Positions 45,491 through 55,429 of a stretch of 64,000 bases of DNA are shown in pieces (the stretch's first letter is position 1; each line of letters opens with the position of its first letter). Source of the stretch: Escarpia spicata (taxonomy: Eukaryota > Annelida > Polychaeta > Sabellida > Siboglinidae); assembly GCA_963995525.1 (NCBI GenBank), contig OZ023211.1:54980564-55044563 (forward strand), written 5' to 3'. Both the position numbers and the translations under genes were made by a program. The notes under the pieces were generated by a model. The model was not told where the DNA came from. It saw nothing but the letters and a program-made list of their open reading frames with translations, and searched no databases.

Positions 45491-46471
45491 TCGTGTAGTC
45501 GAACCTCACTTTACGGACACCTCAGTAATACAGTCACCTCACAATTAAGGTCATCCTAGAATAGTCCAATATTTGATCATTATACAGTAAAATATAGGAA
45601 ATTAGCTCCACTAATCATGCCACTTTTGGCCAGTCCGATGGCTGACCTTAATAATAGTTCAAAATTGTAATTTACATATACTGCCCACAAGGTCTGGTAT
45701 ATTGCGGCAGACATCAGACAACTTCCATATTGACCATACATAGCCTGAGAGAAGCAAACAGCTGAGCAATTCTGAAAAACGGAAACTGTTTTTTCGTAGT
45801 CATTTATATTGCATGAACTTGACTGCATTCAGCAATATGAGACTTTTCGATATTGGGTGCATTCTTGGCTTCAAGAATGCAGTAGCTTGAGTCTCAGAAA
45901 TGGCTAAATAACTAATTGTTTCCCAGGTGTACAGTTCCACCACTTGAACCCTGGGGAAAAAGGTCTTTAGCAAAGGTGGAAACATCACGTATTTTAACTT
46001 TAAAAACGAAAAAATATTTTAGCTTTGAACCTCATGTTATTAAATACATTGTAGGGTTATTATTTCTATCGAAAACATTTGCATATTTTACAGATAATAT
46101 TGGACATTTTTTAGTGTTTTGCATTTCAACACTTTGGAAATCATCTACATGTTGGTGACCCCCCATATTCACTCGGAATATGGGTTTTGGTGTGAATAAC
46201 ACTGCATCATAATCAAACCGGCGAATTTGACAAATTTTTTTAGTATAACGTTGAAAATCCGCCATTGCTAATTTGCAATGAATCCAGCCGATGGTGTCAC
46301 CTGAACTAATATTCCTTTATTTTGTTAAAATATTCCCATGCCATTCCTATATATTTTGTGTCTGAATTCCTATGTTTAAAAAATAGACCAATAGTGGATG
46401 GGCACATTTTAGCTTTGAACTTAGTACAGTGTATTACATGTAAAAAGGCATGATTTTTGTTTATGTTTCAG
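45491..46471. other. End of intron 4: no recognisable element
   Basis: Leads into the TTATGTTTCAG acceptor. No repeat recognised. Confidence 0.5.
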
Positions 46472-46651
46472 GAGCTGGTGGGGGGTTGAGAGGGGTCACC
46501 AACCAGACCCAGGCCGGGCAGCCCTTGGAGCAGGGGGGTATTGGGGGTAAGCCATGCCCCAAAGCCCGGAATCAAAGCTGGGAGATCAGCGGAGGATTTG
46601 GAGGGGGAGGAGGAGCATGCACGGCCGGCGGTGGAGGCGGTGGATTCACCG
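46472..46651 (+). CDS. ALK: ALK-like receptor, window exon 5 (end of glycine-rich domain)
   Basis: Acceptor TTATGTTTCAG, donor GTGAGAT. It begins with two bases that complete GGA and ends with one base (G). The peptide reads AGGGLRGVTNQTQ, then GGIGGKPCPKARNQSWE, then [21 protein letters not shown]. Human ALK has GGHSCPQAMKKWGWE followed by [21 protein letters not shown], so the two cysteines and the glycine runs line up one for one. There are possible N-glycosylation sites at NQT and NQS. The donor is the first base pair step of a diverged tandem repeat that fills the next 500 bp. Confidence 0.95.
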
Positions 46652-47145
46652 GTGAGATGTTCTACCTTATAAATTCACTGTTGTAGATTTGTCTTGTGGG
46701 TATATTCACCCTGCAAATTCTGTATCTGTCATGAGATGTTCCACCTTGTAAATTCTCTGTTGTAAAATTTGTTTTGTATTCTGTCAAAATTCTGCGTTTC
46801 ATGAGATGTTTTACCATTTAAAATTGTTATCGTAAAATATGTATTGTGGGATATTCACCCCTGTTAATTATGTGTAACAAGATGGTTTTCTTTCTAAATT
46901 CTATCATAAAATATGTCTTATGGGATTTTTTATATTTAGTGTTGTAAAATATGTCTAGTGATATATTCACCACTGCAAGTTATGTATTTGTCATGAGATG
47001 TTTTACCTTGTAAATTCTTTCATGGGATATGTGGGATATTCACCCTTGCAAATTCTGTATGTATCATCAGGTGTTTTACCTTTTAAATTCTCTATCATAA
47101 AATAGGTATTGTGGGATATTCACCCCTGCAAGTTATGTGAAAAAA
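46652..47145. repeat. Diverged tandem repeat of about 80 bp starting at the exon 5 donor
   Basis: The recurring order is ATGAGATGTTTTACCTTGTA, AATTCTCTGTTGTAAAATAT, then GTGGGATATTCACCCCTGCA and AATTCTGTAT. About six diverged units are present, near 46653, 46732, 46800, 46985 and 47065. The first unit contains the donor itself (GTGAGATGTTCTACC). Confidence 0.8.
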
Positions 47146-47811
47146 TGTATCGTGATATATATTTATATCACAGTTCATGTGCATACGTAAGATATATTAA
47201 TTGTTGTACAAAGTGATTCTTAACAAATTATTTAAGGAATTGATGATTTTTTTAGAACAATTCCAACTAAGTAGAAACATGCAAATGCAACAGTGTCTGT
47301 TTAATGGTCCCGTGTTTGAGCTCTTCCTCTCTTCAATCATCTTTTCTGGGTCATGTCCAGCTGAGTTCAATGAATCGGCCTGAAATCTGTACCCGGTGAG
47401 GATACATGAAATCAATTCAGTGTTTATATTATTAATGAGTTCACCACAAACGATTTCCTGATGCATTAGAAGTTTTCAAGGAAAGTAGCCAAAGATATCT
47501 TGAAATGGATTGTCATGATGGTGTGTTCGCAATGATGGAAGCTATTCAATGTACTAGACTGGCTGACTCCCTATGATTGTTCTTGGCTATGCCTCTGTGT
47601 GTTCATTCGCAGAATTGAATAGCCACTGGCGTGTTAGTGCATTATGCCCCAGGACAATTACTGTCCTATCAATTACTCGTTGCCCATCAAAGGAGCAAAA
47701 CGCAGCACATCATCAATGGTTTAGTATGATGGTTTTTTTAAGTAAATTGCAGAAGACAGAGAATTGATTGGTAAGTCGGTCAGTCGGTCGGTCTAATTTA
47801 TTTATATATGG

Positions 47812-47814
<3 letters not shown>
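47146..47814. other. Intron 5: no recognisable element
   Basis: Short frames only, none with a domain. Confidence 0.5.
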
Positions 47815-47854
<40 letters not shown>

Positions 47855-47885
47855 TACACACACACACACACGCACACACACACAT
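47815..47885. repeat. (CA)n microsatellite
   Basis: CA repeats with a few interruptions (CTCACATA). Confidence 0.93.
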
Positions 47886-47969
47886 GTATGTATATAACGT
47901 GACACATTTTTCCGCATGAATGAGGTAAATTGTCCAATGCATATGGGCACTATTCCCAGTCACTGCATG

Positions 47970-48090
47970 AGAACATGTCCTTATTGCCCAAGAATGTGTC
48001 CTTATTATGAGACAACATGTCCTTATTGCCCATGAACTTGTCCTTATTTCCCCAAAACGTCCTTATTGCGAGCGGACGTCCTTATTTCCG
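47970..48090. repeat. Short TGTCCTTATT repeats before exon 6
   Basis: About six copies of a TGTCCTTATTGCCCAAGAA-type unit, 17-28 bp apart, ending 40 bp before the acceptor of exon 6. Confidence 0.75.
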
Positions 48091-48127
48091 CCATGCCTCT
48101 CTCTGATGATTGCTGCATCTGCATCAG

Positions 48128-48223
48128 GTGGCAACGTCTCTCAGACAGACAACTGGGAGCACAATGGTCAGGGCGGATCGTCGTACATCGGTCCAGATGG
48201 AATTGACCCAATCTTCGAGCCAG
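48128..48223 (+). CDS. ALK: ALK-like receptor, window exon 6
   Basis: Acceptor GCATCAG, donor GTGAGGT; 96 nt with phase 1 at both junctions. The peptide reads G-GNVSQTDNWEHNGQGGSSYIG then PDGIDPIFEPG. It matches the human ALK stretch [21 protein letters not shown] in position and style (GN, acidic/Asn-rich, G-x-S-x-I). It links the last glycine run to the EGF-like module. NVS is a possible glycosylation site. Short repeats of a TGTCCTTATT motif lie in the 150 bp upstream of the acceptor. Confidence 0.88.
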
Positions 48224-49023
48224 GTGAGGTGACGCGGCAAGATATCTCCCTCTGCTGTCCCCCCTCACCCGCTGGTGCAAACGCACCATCACCGATCAGA
48301 AATATGGATGTGCTGATGTACAATTAGCTTGAATAATTAATGATCTGACCCACTCTCGTGGGTTTCCGGCCTAGAATCAATCTGTTCTCACGACCGCGCT
48401 AACTGACGCACACTTTTCTGTGGTCCTTATATAATCAATATGCGATCAATCAACGTTTTCGGCCATAGACATCAATACATGATCAGTCAAGTTTTGAAGA
48501 AATGCAAGGACACATAATCTATAACTGGTGACACATTATGTGTATAATTGTAAGCTAGCGGAAGTCTATTTTTATTTCTGAATCAATATGGCGGAATGTT
48601 GTGTTATGACGTAGCTCGCAAACCTCATACAGCCAGTAATAGTGGGTTTGGTCTATCATTTTTTCAAAATTGTACATATCCTTATTCCTGAGTGCAACTG
48701 TCTAAACAAATATATGCTCTTCTTTAATGGCTTAATACGAATAATATTTCTTTTGAATAAATTACACATAATTTGAGTGTTTCTATTATGATTTATAATT
48801 TCGCGGTAGATTTAACTCTTTAGCAAGAAATCATTATTTCGGCATTTTTAATTTGTACATTCCTGAACATAATCGAAATTACTTGTTTGACCACCAGATG
48901 GCACTGGTGTTACTATCATGTTACTGTTGCTGTCAAAGTTTAGGCAATTTCTGTCTTAAGAGAAATAGAAGCAGCACGTCATCGTATCTTGACAAACATT
49001 TTTGACTGGTTTCTTGGTCGCAG
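48224..49023. other. Intron 6: no recognisable element
   Basis: Donor GTGAGGT, acceptor TTGGTCGCAG. No repeat or frame recognised. Confidence 0.6.
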
Positions 49024-49176
49024 GAACAAACCGAGATGACGGCGAAGTGGAAATAGCGTTTGTCCTTGACTGCCCGTGTGAGTTCATGTGTATCTACCAG
49101 AACTACCAGAAGAAACAGTTCAAATGCTATTGTGCACCAAACTTCGTTCTCGCTGATGACGGGCTCCATTGCATAG
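49024..49176 (+). CDS. ALK: ALK-like receptor, window exon 7 (EGF-like module)
   Basis: Acceptor TTGGTCGCAG, donor GTGAGTG; phase 1 in and out. The peptide contains six cysteines in the pattern C-x-C-x3-C-x11-C-x-C-x11-C, from VLDCPCEFMC through FKCYCAPNFVLADDGLHC. Human ALK has LNCSHCEVDEC and ICFCDHGTVLAEDGVSC at this position. This is the EGF-like module that follows the glycine-rich domain and takes part in ligand binding and receptor dimerisation. The final I is completed from the next exon's phase with ATA then G. Confidence 0.95.
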
Positions 49177-49872
49177 GTGAGTGGCAGGCGTTGCCTTCTG
49201 ATTGGCTCTCTTGTCCACTATATTAGCGTCCCGTCGAAGTTGCTCATGGTCTGTGTCTGTCATGCGTAACTTTCTCAATTTCGGGAACTGTTATTCTGAA
49301 TTTTTCAGTTATCAGTCCTGTTACTGGATCCACTGGACCTGTTGGAATCTGAATAAATACAATACAATTTAGACACAAATGGTTTTGGACTTGGTCTTCT
49401 CTGACTAATTGCCAAATAACAAGTCCTCACACCACATCTCTACATCTGGATCAGTCCCCTGTAAACTTGGCTTGCATCCATCTGGTTGTCGGCGACATCT
49501 GTTATATTTCCGCGATTGTTACTTAGTATTTTAATGCAAGTTGCCCCAAACTTATAATTTATTCATAACTTATTAAGCATGTATGTAAGTAACAAACGTG
49601 GCATCAACGAATAATGGTCTGCTGAGAGCAAAGTGTAACACATTCTGTGTGTTGGCGTGGAATAGTCTAAATTGTGTAAGAAGTTTACCTCCTTTCATGA
49701 GAGTTCTCTCGTCCATTCAGGTGTAATCTCGAGAAAAAATTACCAGATGTGTCATGATTCTCCAAAACTTGAAAAATGAATTTATTATAGCATTAACTTA
49801 CCCAACATGAAATATTGTATATTATTTACCGTAAATTAAAATAATAATAAATATATTGTTGTGTTTGTTTAG
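49177..49872. other. Intron 7: no recognisable element
   Basis: Donor GTGAGTG, acceptor TTTGTTTAG. AT-rich end. Confidence 0.6.
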
Positions 49873-49992
49873 ACCCAAGAAAACTCCAGTTGTTGTCGCC
49901 TTCAACAAAGCTACCTGTCAGCCGATTGGTCGCCTCTGTAATCGGTGGCCTCATTATTGTCATCATTGTCATTGTGTTCGTATTCTGTATAG
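49873..49992 (+). CDS. ALK: ALK-like receptor, window exon 8 (transmembrane helix)
   Basis: Acceptor TTTGTTTAG, donor GTGAGTC; 120 nt, phase 1 in and out. A short polar stalk (DPRKLQLLSPSTKLPVSR) is followed by an uninterrupted hydrophobic stretch starting LVASVIGGLIIVIIV and ending VFVFCI, about 22 residues. This is the single-pass membrane helix. Its position directly after the EGF-like exon and before the juxtamembrane exon is the human ALK arrangement. The exon is too short to appear as an ATG-started ORF and was found by reading the frames around the acceptor. Confidence 0.93.
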
Positions 49993-51328
49993 GTGAGTCT
50001 CTCTTATGTCAACTTATGTGATAACAATATATTGTATCTTTTATAATGCCACATCCAAATTGCTTATTGTGCTCAATAGCATATTAAAAAATAATAACAT
50101 GATATTGGATTGCAAAATAACAGTATATTATAATAATATTAATAATTAACAATGTATATCTTAAAGTAATATTTTTAAAGAAACAATTAACCATTTTTTT
50201 TAATTTAACAATAATTATTTAAAAGTAATACTTTTAAATATAAACAAAACATTTAAACAATTAATTTTAAATAAAAATGTTCACATAATTATTTATTAAT
50301 TATCATAAATGAAATAGACTGACGCAATAATAAAAGTAGAATTCTAGTGACTAGAGACTTTAGGCTGACAACAGGATGCATCTACAGAGACTAGTTCTCC
50401 TGCAAGATGAAGTAGGATTCCAGGAAAGAAATGCTGATTATTTATCTCCCAGCGGTAATAAGAAGGCAACACTTCTTCCACTGGTTTGCGGAATTGTCAT
50501 TTATGTATGAATTTCACATTGCAAAAAATTTAACACAATTTTACTTGTCATTTGATAATACTGGAAGAGAGTGTTGCAAATTATGGTGATCATTAGAATG
50601 TTCGCACAGAACAACCATTAAATATACGACTGCGTTCACAATCTCCCACCGTGAATCAGGTTATGTATGTAAATGACTAAGCAGTATGCACTGTCAGTTT
50701 ATTAAAAGAGTTCATACTTTTTTGAATCATCAAAAAAATTTAGTTAGATTGTCAGATGAGATGACCTGCAAACTCTGAACGTAGACATAGTATATAGAGT
50801 TACACCTTTGCCTGTTTTTGTTTTATTTAGTGCCATTTATTTGCCCAATTGTGAACGAACCCAGTCTAAAATAATTTATTTCTTTGTCTAATTTCATAGA
50901 CCTAGATATGTTTTTAAAAGCATGCATCGAATTCAGTCTTATCCTCAGTACAGTTGATAAGACCGTATTCTACATAAACTGCACCCAGCAACACCGAAAT
51001 GAACCCGACAAACAAGTTAGCCAATTAGCCATGTACACTGCAAGCTCCTAGTCCAGAGTAGCCATTACGGAATACACTAAGAGGTAATATGAAGCCAGTT
51101 GGCGATGTGCTGGCCAGTAATGGTCCGTTTTGTATGGTGTTGGATTCTGGTTTTGATGGAGCTACTTTACGTTTTCTGTCTGCCCCTGGCTAAGTGTCAC
51201 TTTACCATGACAAGTGCTACCCGGTATTCACAGTTTTCTAAGGTTATTACCCATGTTAGTGCACAAGGAAGTTCATTTTTACTTGAAGTCTGGCCATCTT
51301 TGACAAGGCTGAAAAGGCTGACTGAATA
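49993..51328. other. Intron 8, first part: no recognisable element
   Basis: AT-rich runs at 50040-50300, otherwise unique-looking sequence. Confidence 0.5.
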
Positions 51329-51945
51329 AAGCAATAGGTAGGCCTCATTTAAAATATTGTACACAACCTTAAAGGCGACATCATGAGGTGCACACTTATG
51401 TGTCAGAAACAAAGCAGGAGACATGAACTACACTGAACTGAAAGACCTTGGTTAAAAGATCACCTAAAGGAATGAAAGAAACAGTATGGAAGATATTGTT
51501 CATGGCTCCAAGATTACATTTTAATAACAAAATTAAACATACACTGGAGCTATATTTGAAACTTGCAACATTTCAATCCGTCTACAGATGCTGTAGATGG
51601 ATCGAAATGTTTCAAGTTTCAATTGTAGCTACTATGTAAATTAAATTTTTGCTATTAAAATGAAAGAAACAGGTTTCACACTTAAGAAAATACGAGATCT
51701 CAAGAACACAGAAGAGAAGGAACGGTGTAGATCAATATCAGAAACCAATTTTATAGAGGAAGACAAATCAGGGGAACTAATTAGCTACAGATTGTGTCAA
51801 TGTACTCTGGCAGCATGAATATGTTTAAAAACAGAATTATCAAAAATCTCATAAGGGTATGCATAGGTAAGAAATTGTTGGACTCTCGATAAGCCAATGA
51901 CTTTCTTGGCCACTTTGTATTTGGATGGCAATCTTTTTAAAACAT
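51329..51945 (+). mobile_element. Decayed 3' end of the nested-LINE family
   Basis: AGGCCTCATTTAAAATATTG at the start matches the RT tail of the LINE at 15968-15990. Near the end, ATATGTTTAAAAACAGAATT, TTGGACTCTCGATAAGCCAA and GGATGGCAATCTTTTTAAA match its C-terminus and 3' UTR. This copy keeps an ATATGTTT where both copies at 14-16 kb have ATGTTT, restoring the usual NMFKN-like frame. A palindromic insertion sits inside at 51548-51630. Confidence 0.8.
51548..51630. repeat. Near-perfect 40-bp palindrome (hairpin)
   Basis: The left arm AGCTATATTTGAAACTTGCA and then ACATTTCAATCCGTCTACAG is repeated inverted on the right with about five mismatches, around a centre at about 51589. It may be a small foldback element inserted into the LINE. 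Confidence 0.75.
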
Positions 51946-53289
51946 CTACACGTAAGAGTGATGTTTTATATGTTCAACTATCTGCGGAAAAGCTGTGCAA
52001 CATGTGAAGTTTTTTATATACGACCGCTTCAACTTTCATGTCCATAGATGAACATTTTTTATATAATTTTTCTTGCAACATACCGCAACGTTTTCTTGGC
52101 AACCATTCACAGTATGACACATCGAACGTTGGGACTTTGGGCCTAGTTGACGTCTTTCACAGCCGTCAATTGATTTCTCCGATTCACTGAGACCTTGATT
52201 GCAGGCTGGCGAGTAATTGACACCAGTGTTAAGCAGTACGGAAATGCGCTGCCGAGTAGCCGTAAATCAGGCGGACAAATGTTATAGTGATGGCGGCTAA
52301 TCTTTGGGTTGTCAACATCGTGTTCATGCAGCAACCATTACTGGTGATTGAACGGTGCCAGCGTCATCACTCTGACTTTATGAGGTCTGCAAGATGTCTG
52401 TGTCTCTTGTTTGGCCATGACAAACAGATCAGGGACATTGTATGACTCGACAAAACACGGGGAAGCTTTTAATTCAGGCAATTTTAACTACCTGTTAGTT
52501 GCAAAAACACATTGTAGGTTACATCGTAGGAAGATTGCAGCTAAAATATGGCATTTTGAGGATAGTGAAATATTGTTGATTTATTTTAAACGTTGACAAG
52601 CAGATTCCATTTGCAATTAATCAGCATCATTCATGCTTTTTTCATAACATCTATTTCTTCGTACATCTATCTTCTCAATATATGTTGTCATTTCCATGCC
52701 CTTATTTGGTTATTTCTCTGCTAACCAGATTACCTCGCCCGCCCGTTCTAAATAAATATAAATAACAAATAAATAAATGGGTAAATAAAAATAATAAAAA
52801 TTAACTAAGATCACATACGTAGATAGATAAATAAATAATAAAAACATATTTAGTACCACTAATATGATAGCCAAAAGGTAGGTAATCTAAAAAAAATAGT
52901 TACTGAAGAGGTGCAACTTCAATTAACCATAAACACTCTAAAAAATGTCCTCCAAATGTAGTGTGACCATCAGTATTTCACATTTAATTTATATCACTGT
53001 TTCCAACCCTTCTGTTTTTTATATCAAGTTAATTTGCATTGGTACTAATTTGTTCCTACAAGTTTAGTTTACAGCATGCATAAGTGGCTCGTTCTAAATA
53101 AATATCAGTGGCTTAGGTTCAAAAGAACCCATTTCTCTTTCCGTATCTCGGCAGACTTGGACATGTTTATTTCTCCTGTCGGTTCCTGTATTTAAGTTTA
53201 TGGAAAAAATGCTAAGTTCACAATAAGGTCAGGGAGACATGCATTGATATGTTAAATGTCATTACCATAGCAGCCATTCTATTACTAGT
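51946..53289. other. Intron 8, middle: no recognisable element
   Basis: AAATAAATA-rich stretch at 52745-52850, otherwise nothing recognised. Confidence 0.5.
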
Positions 53290-54385
53290 AGTGTTCCATC
53301 ATCCTGTTGCATGAACCTGTTCCATTATCCCCTTCCTTCATTCTCTTCCTTCATCCCATTCCAACAATGTGTTCCTTTGTCCTGTCTCATCATACCATGC
53401 TGTTTTGTCATCCTGTTTACCATTCTGTTCCTATGTCCTGTTCCATTGCCATGTTCCATTGGACTGTTCCATCTTGTTATTCGATTTTTTTATCATCCTG
53501 TTTCATCATCCACTTCCATTATTTGTTTCATCCATCCTCTTCCCCCATACTCTTCCATCGTCCTATCCCTTCACCCTGTCCAATCATCCTATTCCATCAT
53601 CCTGTTCCACTATCCTTTTCCTCCATATTTTTCCATCATCCTGTTTCTTCATCCTCTTTCATCATCCTCTTCCATCATCCTCTTTCATCCTCTTCCACCA
53701 TCCTCTTCCATCATTCTCTTGCAACATCCTCTTCCACCGTCCTAGTCCATCATTCTTTTCCATCATTCTTTTCCATCATCCTCTTCCACCATCCTGTTCA
53801 TCATCCTCTTCCATCATCCTATTCCATCATCCTGTTCATTCTTCCTCTTCCTTCATCCTCTTCCATCATCCTCTTCAATCATCCCCTTCCATCATCCTCT
53901 TCCATCATCCATTTCCATCATCCTCTTCCATCATCCTTTCCATCATCCTCTTCCATCTTCCTATTTTGTCATCCTCTTCCACCATTCTTTTCCACCATCC
54001 TCTTCCACCATCCTAGTCCATCATCCTTTTCCATCATCCTCTTCCATCGTCCTCTTCCATCGTCCTCTTCAATCGTCCTCTTCTTCATCCTCTTCCACCA
54101 TTCTCTTCCACTATCCTCTTCCACCATCCGTTTCTACCATCGTAGACCATTATCTACCTCCGTCATCCTCTTCCATCATACTGTTCCTTTCATCCAGTTC
54201 CTTCATCCTGTTTCTTCATCCTGTTCCATCATCCTGTTCTGTCACCCTGTTCCTCCACCCTATTCTGTCATCCTGTTCCATCATCCTGTTCCATTGTCCT
54301 GCATCATAATCATGTTACTCCATCCTCTTCTACCATCCTGTACTATCACCCTGTCTCTTCATCCTGTCTCATCCTGCTTTTCCCT
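53290..54385. repeat. 13-bp pyrimidine-rich minisatellite ending at the exon 9 acceptor
   Basis: The unit TTCCATCATCCTC is repeated about 80 times with substitutions (TGTTCC, TCTTCC variants). With a 13-bp period all three + frames are open, giving Ser/His/Pro/Leu/Ile repeats up to 374 codons. It is intronic: it ends ten bases before the acceptor of a secure exon and no donor links those frames to it. Confidence 0.93.
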
Positions 54386-54395
54386 GTGTCCTCAG

Positions 54396-54597
54396 TGCAT
54401 CGCTTCAGCAAGAAGAAGCTTGAGGCGGTGAGACTGGACATGTTGACTAGTCCTGACTACCAGCTGGACCGCCTGCGCTCCAATGCTGGCACCCCCGGCC
54501 TGCTCACAGCCTACAACCCCAACTATGACTTCGGGGGCAGCAAGTGCACCCTGCAGGACCTGAGGGAGATCCAGCGTGACCATCTCACCCTCGTCAG
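54396..54597 (+). CDS. ALK: ALK-like receptor, window exon 9 (juxtamembrane segment, NPNY motif)
   Basis: Acceptor CTGTGTCCTCAG, donor GTACAAA. The first two bases TG complete a Val codon, giving V-HRFSKKKLEAVRLDML, then SPDYQLDRLR, TAYNPNYDFGG and LREIQRDHLTLV. Human ALK exon 20 has V-YRRKHQELQAMQMEL, SPEYKLSKLR and TDYNPNYCF, and is split at the same Val codon. The basic stop-transfer residues (KKK) follow the helix, and NPNY is the PTB-domain docking motif. The exon ends with two bases of an Arg codon. It lies immediately after 1.1 kb of pyrimidine repeats. Confidence 0.95.
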
Positions 54598-55338
54598 GTA
54601 CAAAATCTCTCTTTCCATTAGGAGACATCTCAGAATGTCGCTGTCTGATATCAGATCAAATGACTTTCGTTTGGGGGAGGGGGTCAGAGGCAATTCCATC
54701 TGGCACTGGACATCAATATTTTATTATTTCGATCGATATTGTTAATATATTGATATCATCATATTAGTGTTTATAAACTTTCGTCTGAGGGGGTGGGTTG
54801 GTGGGTGGGGGCTTATAGGCCAGATGAAAGTAGTTTAGTCTGATATCAGATATCAACATTCTGAGATGATCCCTTAGTTATGGCTGGTTTGCTCTGAATC
54901 AGTGTTAGAATTGTGAGATTTTCTATAATGTACAGTGATTGCACTTGTCATGTCTGGAACAAGTTCTTAGAGGGAACAACTTCCATGTTCCTTATACCGA
55001 GTGTCCGTTGTAGGTAATGATTACTGTGTAGCTGTAACATTAAATGGAAGTTTTACTATATTGGGTTGAAAGATTGTACAACAAAATGTATTGTGTATGT
55101 GTGTTTGTGTTTCTGTTTTTAATGTAATACTCAATCTAATTTTACCTACAAACATGAAGTTCTTGCATGAAGTCGATTAAACTAAAGATGTTGCATACAA
55201 TCGAACAACTTATAGAGCAGGTAATCTATGAAATACTATGTGCTCTATACATACACAGAGCTATATGCATTCCAAAACTAGTGTTGTTATGCTCCATATA
55301 ATTAATTGTAGATTAATTTTTGATTTTCACATTTGCAG
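54598..55338. other. Intron 9: no recognisable element
   Basis: GGTGGGTTGG-type G-rich patch at 54785-54815, otherwise unremarkable. Confidence 0.55.
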
Positions 55339-55429
55339 GGCTTTGGGTCAGGGAGCATTTGGTGAGGTCTACCAGGGCTGTTTGTCCCATGTACAGAGAG
55401 ACACGTCCGATCTGCCAGTGGCTGTAAAA
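55339..55429 (+). CDS. ALK: ALK-like receptor, window exon 10 (kinase glycine loop to VAVK)
   Basis: Acceptor ATTTGCAG, donor GTAAGTT. One base completes AGG (Arg), then 30 codons read ALGQGAFGEVYQGCLSH to DLPVAVK. G-Q-G-A-F-G-E-V is the ATP-binding glycine loop (GxGxFGxV) and the Lys of VAVK is the beta-3 catalytic lysine. Human ALK exon 21 reads GLGHGAFGEVYEG to LQVAVK with the same boundaries. The C-helix, HRD and DFG motifs should be in later exons; none was seen in the 8.5 kb that remain, so the kinase is incomplete only because the window stops. Confidence 0.95.

Larger units (their letters stand above)
24016..55429 (+). other. ALK: ALK-family receptor tyrosine kinase locus (ten internal exons, both ends missing)
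   Basis: Ten exons (163, 148, 123, 154, 180, 96, 153, 120, 202 and 91 nt; 1,430 nt, about 476 codons) all have AG acceptors and GT donors and join without a phase conflict. In order they give a pre-glycine-rich segment, a glycine-rich domain, a six-cysteine EGF-like module, one transmembrane helix, a juxtamembrane NPxY and the kinase glycine loop. This order is the signature of ALK/LTK receptors, which sit in the plasma membrane and bind small secreted ligands through the glycine-rich/EGF region. Introns are about 1.4, 4.5, 2.4, 13.6, 1.5, 0.8, 0.7, 4.4 and 0.7 kb, with the last open-ended. The MAM/LDLa exons and the rest of the kinase are not in view. Identity as ALK family is strong; ALK versus LTK cannot be separated outside vertebrates. 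Confidence 0.93.

Noticed and set aside
53307..54431. A 374-codon Ser/His/Pro/Leu-rich + strand frame and two overlapping ones
   Set aside because: A 13-bp pyrimidine repeat without stops keeps all three frames open. The region is intronic, ending at a secure acceptor.
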